Origin: Phycisphaerales bacterium
Lineage (GTDB): Bacteria > Planctomycetota > Phycisphaerae > Tepidisphaerales > Tepidisphaeraceae
Reading direction: 5' to 3'
Assembly: GCA_003153655.1 (NCBI GenBank)
Contig: PMAK01000271.1
Span: forward strand, 2,558-9,867
Length of the DNA: 7,310 bases
Shown: piece after piece, positions 6,376-7,310 of the stretch
Numbering within the stretch: the stretch's first letter is position 1
Layout: each line of letters begins with the position of its first letter
Notes under the pieces: generated by a model
What the model was told of the DNA's origin: nothing
The model's input: the letters and a program-made list of their open reading frames with translations, nothing else
The model's database searches: none
Program-made: the position numbers and the translations under genes

Positions 6376-6398
6376 AAGAAAGTGAGTTTCACTTTCTT
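6376..6398. repeat. Inverted repeat 3: perfect palindrome between divergent genes
   Basis: Arms AAGAAAGTGA and TCACTTTCTT are perfect 10-bp complements around the 3-base centre GTT. The symmetry, the AT-rich composition in a GC-rich region and the position between divergent genes fit an operator for a dimeric regulator. An RNA hairpin or a dispersed repeat unit is also possible. The half-site GAAAGTGA recurs once upstream of mrdA, at 2912-2919. Confidence 0.7.
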
Positions 6399-6480
6399 AT
6401 CCAAATGCCCGCTCCATCGGGATCCGGGCCGGAGGCGCGCCCCTAAGCGAGCGCCCCAAGTCTTCTTGCCCGGAAAAACG

Positions 6481-6486
6481 TAAAAT
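6481..6486 (+). promoter_or_regulatory. Possible -10 element for the methyltransferase gene
   Basis: TAAAAT differs from TATAAT at one position and lies in a short AT-rich stretch 89 bases before the methyltransferase start. No matching -35 hexamer is visible at normal spacing, so support is weak. Confidence 0.25.
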
Positions 6487-6563
6487 ACAGCACGCGCCCG
6501 CCGTAAGCAAATCGCCGATAGGCCGGCGCGGGCGGGAAATGAGCGAAAGGCACGGTTTAAAGC

Positions 6564-6569
6564 AAGGAG
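6564..6569 (+). promoter_or_regulatory. Shine-Dalgarno site deciding the methyltransferase start
   Basis: AAGGAG lies five bases before ATG 6575. It selects this start over the in-frame ATG at 6539, which would add 12 residues with no family resemblance. Confidence 0.8.
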
Positions 6570-6574
6570 AATCG

Positions 6575-7243
6575 ATGGACCAGGAACGATGGACTGCGGT
6601 TGACCGATATTTTACCGATCTGCTTGTCCCGCCGGATTCGGCGCTGGATGAGGCCCTGAAGGCGAGCGCCGCGGCGGATCTGCCGGCGATCAGCGTTACG
6701 CCGAACCTGGGGAAGCTGCTGATGATTCTGGCGCAAATTCACGGGGCGCGGAATATTTTGGAGATCGGCACGCTTGGCGGATACAGCACGATCTGGTTGG
6801 CGCGGGCGCTACCCAGGGGCGGCCGTCTGATCACGCTGGAGGCGGAACAGAAGCACGCGGAGATCGCCCGGGCCAATATTGACCGAGCGGGGTTGAGTGA
6901 TGTGGTTGAAGTGATTGTCGGGAAGGGGCTGGAGACGCTGCCGAAGCTCGCGGCCAAGGGGGCGGGTCCGTTTGATCTGATCTTCATCGACGCTGATAAG
7001 CCGAGCAATCCGGATTACTTTGCGTGGGCGCTAAAGCTGTCGCGGCCCGGTAGCGTGATCATCATTGATAACGTGGTGCGGGATGGAGCGGTGATTGACG
7101 CCGCCAGTGAGGATGCGAGCGTGCAGGGCGTGCGGCGGATGAATGAGATTATCGCAGCGGAGCGGCGCGTGAGCGCGACGGCGATCCAGACGGTTGGGAG
7201 CAAGGGGTATGATGGGTTTGCGATTGCGCGGGTGATGGGATGA
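6575..7243 (+). CDS. SAM-dependent O-methyltransferase, COMT/CCoAOMT-like family
   Basis: This 222-residue class I methyltransferase belongs to the cation-dependent O-methyltransferase family (methyltransferase family 3; COG4122), which methylates hydroxyls of catechol-like or related small molecules. SAM-binding motif I is ILEIGTLGGYST (61-72), with the acidic residue for the ribose in LITLEAE (85-91). The divalent metal site is formed by D139-A-D141-K in FDLIFIDADKPS and by D165-N166 in IIIDNVV. GSKGYDGFAIARV closes the domain. Length is typical and the protein looks complete. ATG 6575 is preceded by AAGGAG at five bases. It is transcribed away from mreB and shows no functional link to the cell-shape genes. 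Family membership is firm; the substrate cannot be deduced. Confidence 0.93.
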   Translation: MDQERWTAVDRYFTDLLVPPDSALDEALKASAAADLPAISVTPNLGKLLMILAQIHGARNILEIGTLGGYSTIWLARALPRGGRLITLEAEQKHAEIARANIDRAGLSDVVEVIVGKGLETLPKLAAKGAGPFDLIFIDADKPSNPDYFAWALKLSRPGSVIIIDNVVRDGAVIDAASEDASVQGVRRMNEIIAAERRVSATAIQTVGSKGYDGFAIARVMG

Positions 7244-7310
7244 TGGCGAGGGAGGAAGGTGCTGTTGCGCGGCTGTCGGCTTGAATTGGGGGATGCAAAT
7301 TGCTGGGGAA
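7244..7310. other. Right-edge tail without a recognisable gene
   Basis: After the methyltransferase stop, only a 13-codon frame from ATG 7243 is open before TGA. I see no hairpin with a T-tract and no supported gene start in these 67 bases. Confidence 0.4.

Larger units (their letters stand above)
6242..6563. other. Divergent intergenic region between mreB and the methyltransferase
   Basis: This gap of more than 300 bases holds no supported gene on either strand. It must contain the mreB promoter (minus strand) and probably the methyltransferase promoter (plus strand). It contains three adjacent inverted repeats at 6326-6398, listed separately, and a possible plus-strand -10 element at 6481-6486. 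GC-rich arms CCCGCC (6497-6502) and GGCGGG (6531-6536) could pair in the methyltransferase leader. No clear mreB promoter could be picked by eye. Confidence 0.6.

Noticed and set aside
6539..6574. Upstream ATG 6539 as the methyltransferase start
   Set aside because: ATG 6575 has a near-ideal AAGGAG at five bases and gives the family-typical N-terminus and length.

Overview
The window holds a cell-shape (elongasome) gene cluster on the minus strand: mreB (6228-5173), mreC (5131-4295), mreD (4281-3751) and mrdA, encoding penicillin-binding protein 2 (2849-441). Just downstream, and running off the left edge, is the start of an unrecognised proline-rich, single-span membrane protein (419-1). MreB, MreC and MreD form the cytoskeletal and transmembrane scaffold that positions side-wall peptidoglycan synthesis, and PBP2 is the transpeptidase that works with it. 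The usual polymerase partner, RodA, is not in the window.

The cluster is interrupted. Between mreD and mrdA lies a two-gene plus-strand cassette (3008-3639): a small antitoxin-like protein overlapping by ATGA with a PIN-domain (VapC-like) ribonuclease. It is convergent with mreD and divergent from mrdA, so mrdA needs its own promoter, or else mreBCD read-through runs antisense across the cassette.

Right of mreB, on the plus strand, is a class I SAM-dependent O-methyltransferase (6575-7243) divergent from mreB. The roughly 345-base gap between the two contains three consecutive inverted repeats. The longest is a perfect 10-bp palindrome around a 3-base centre. The last 67 bases of the window show no gene.

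The organism is a GC-rich, Gram-negative-type bacterium with an MreB-directed side wall. The long PBP2 with extra segments, the antitoxin/PIN pair and the general style of the proteins would suit a Planctomycetota (Phycisphaerae-like) or similar environmental lineage. This is an impression from the sequence, not a demonstrated placement. No tRNA, rRNA, CRISPR array, transposase or clear rho-independent terminator was seen.
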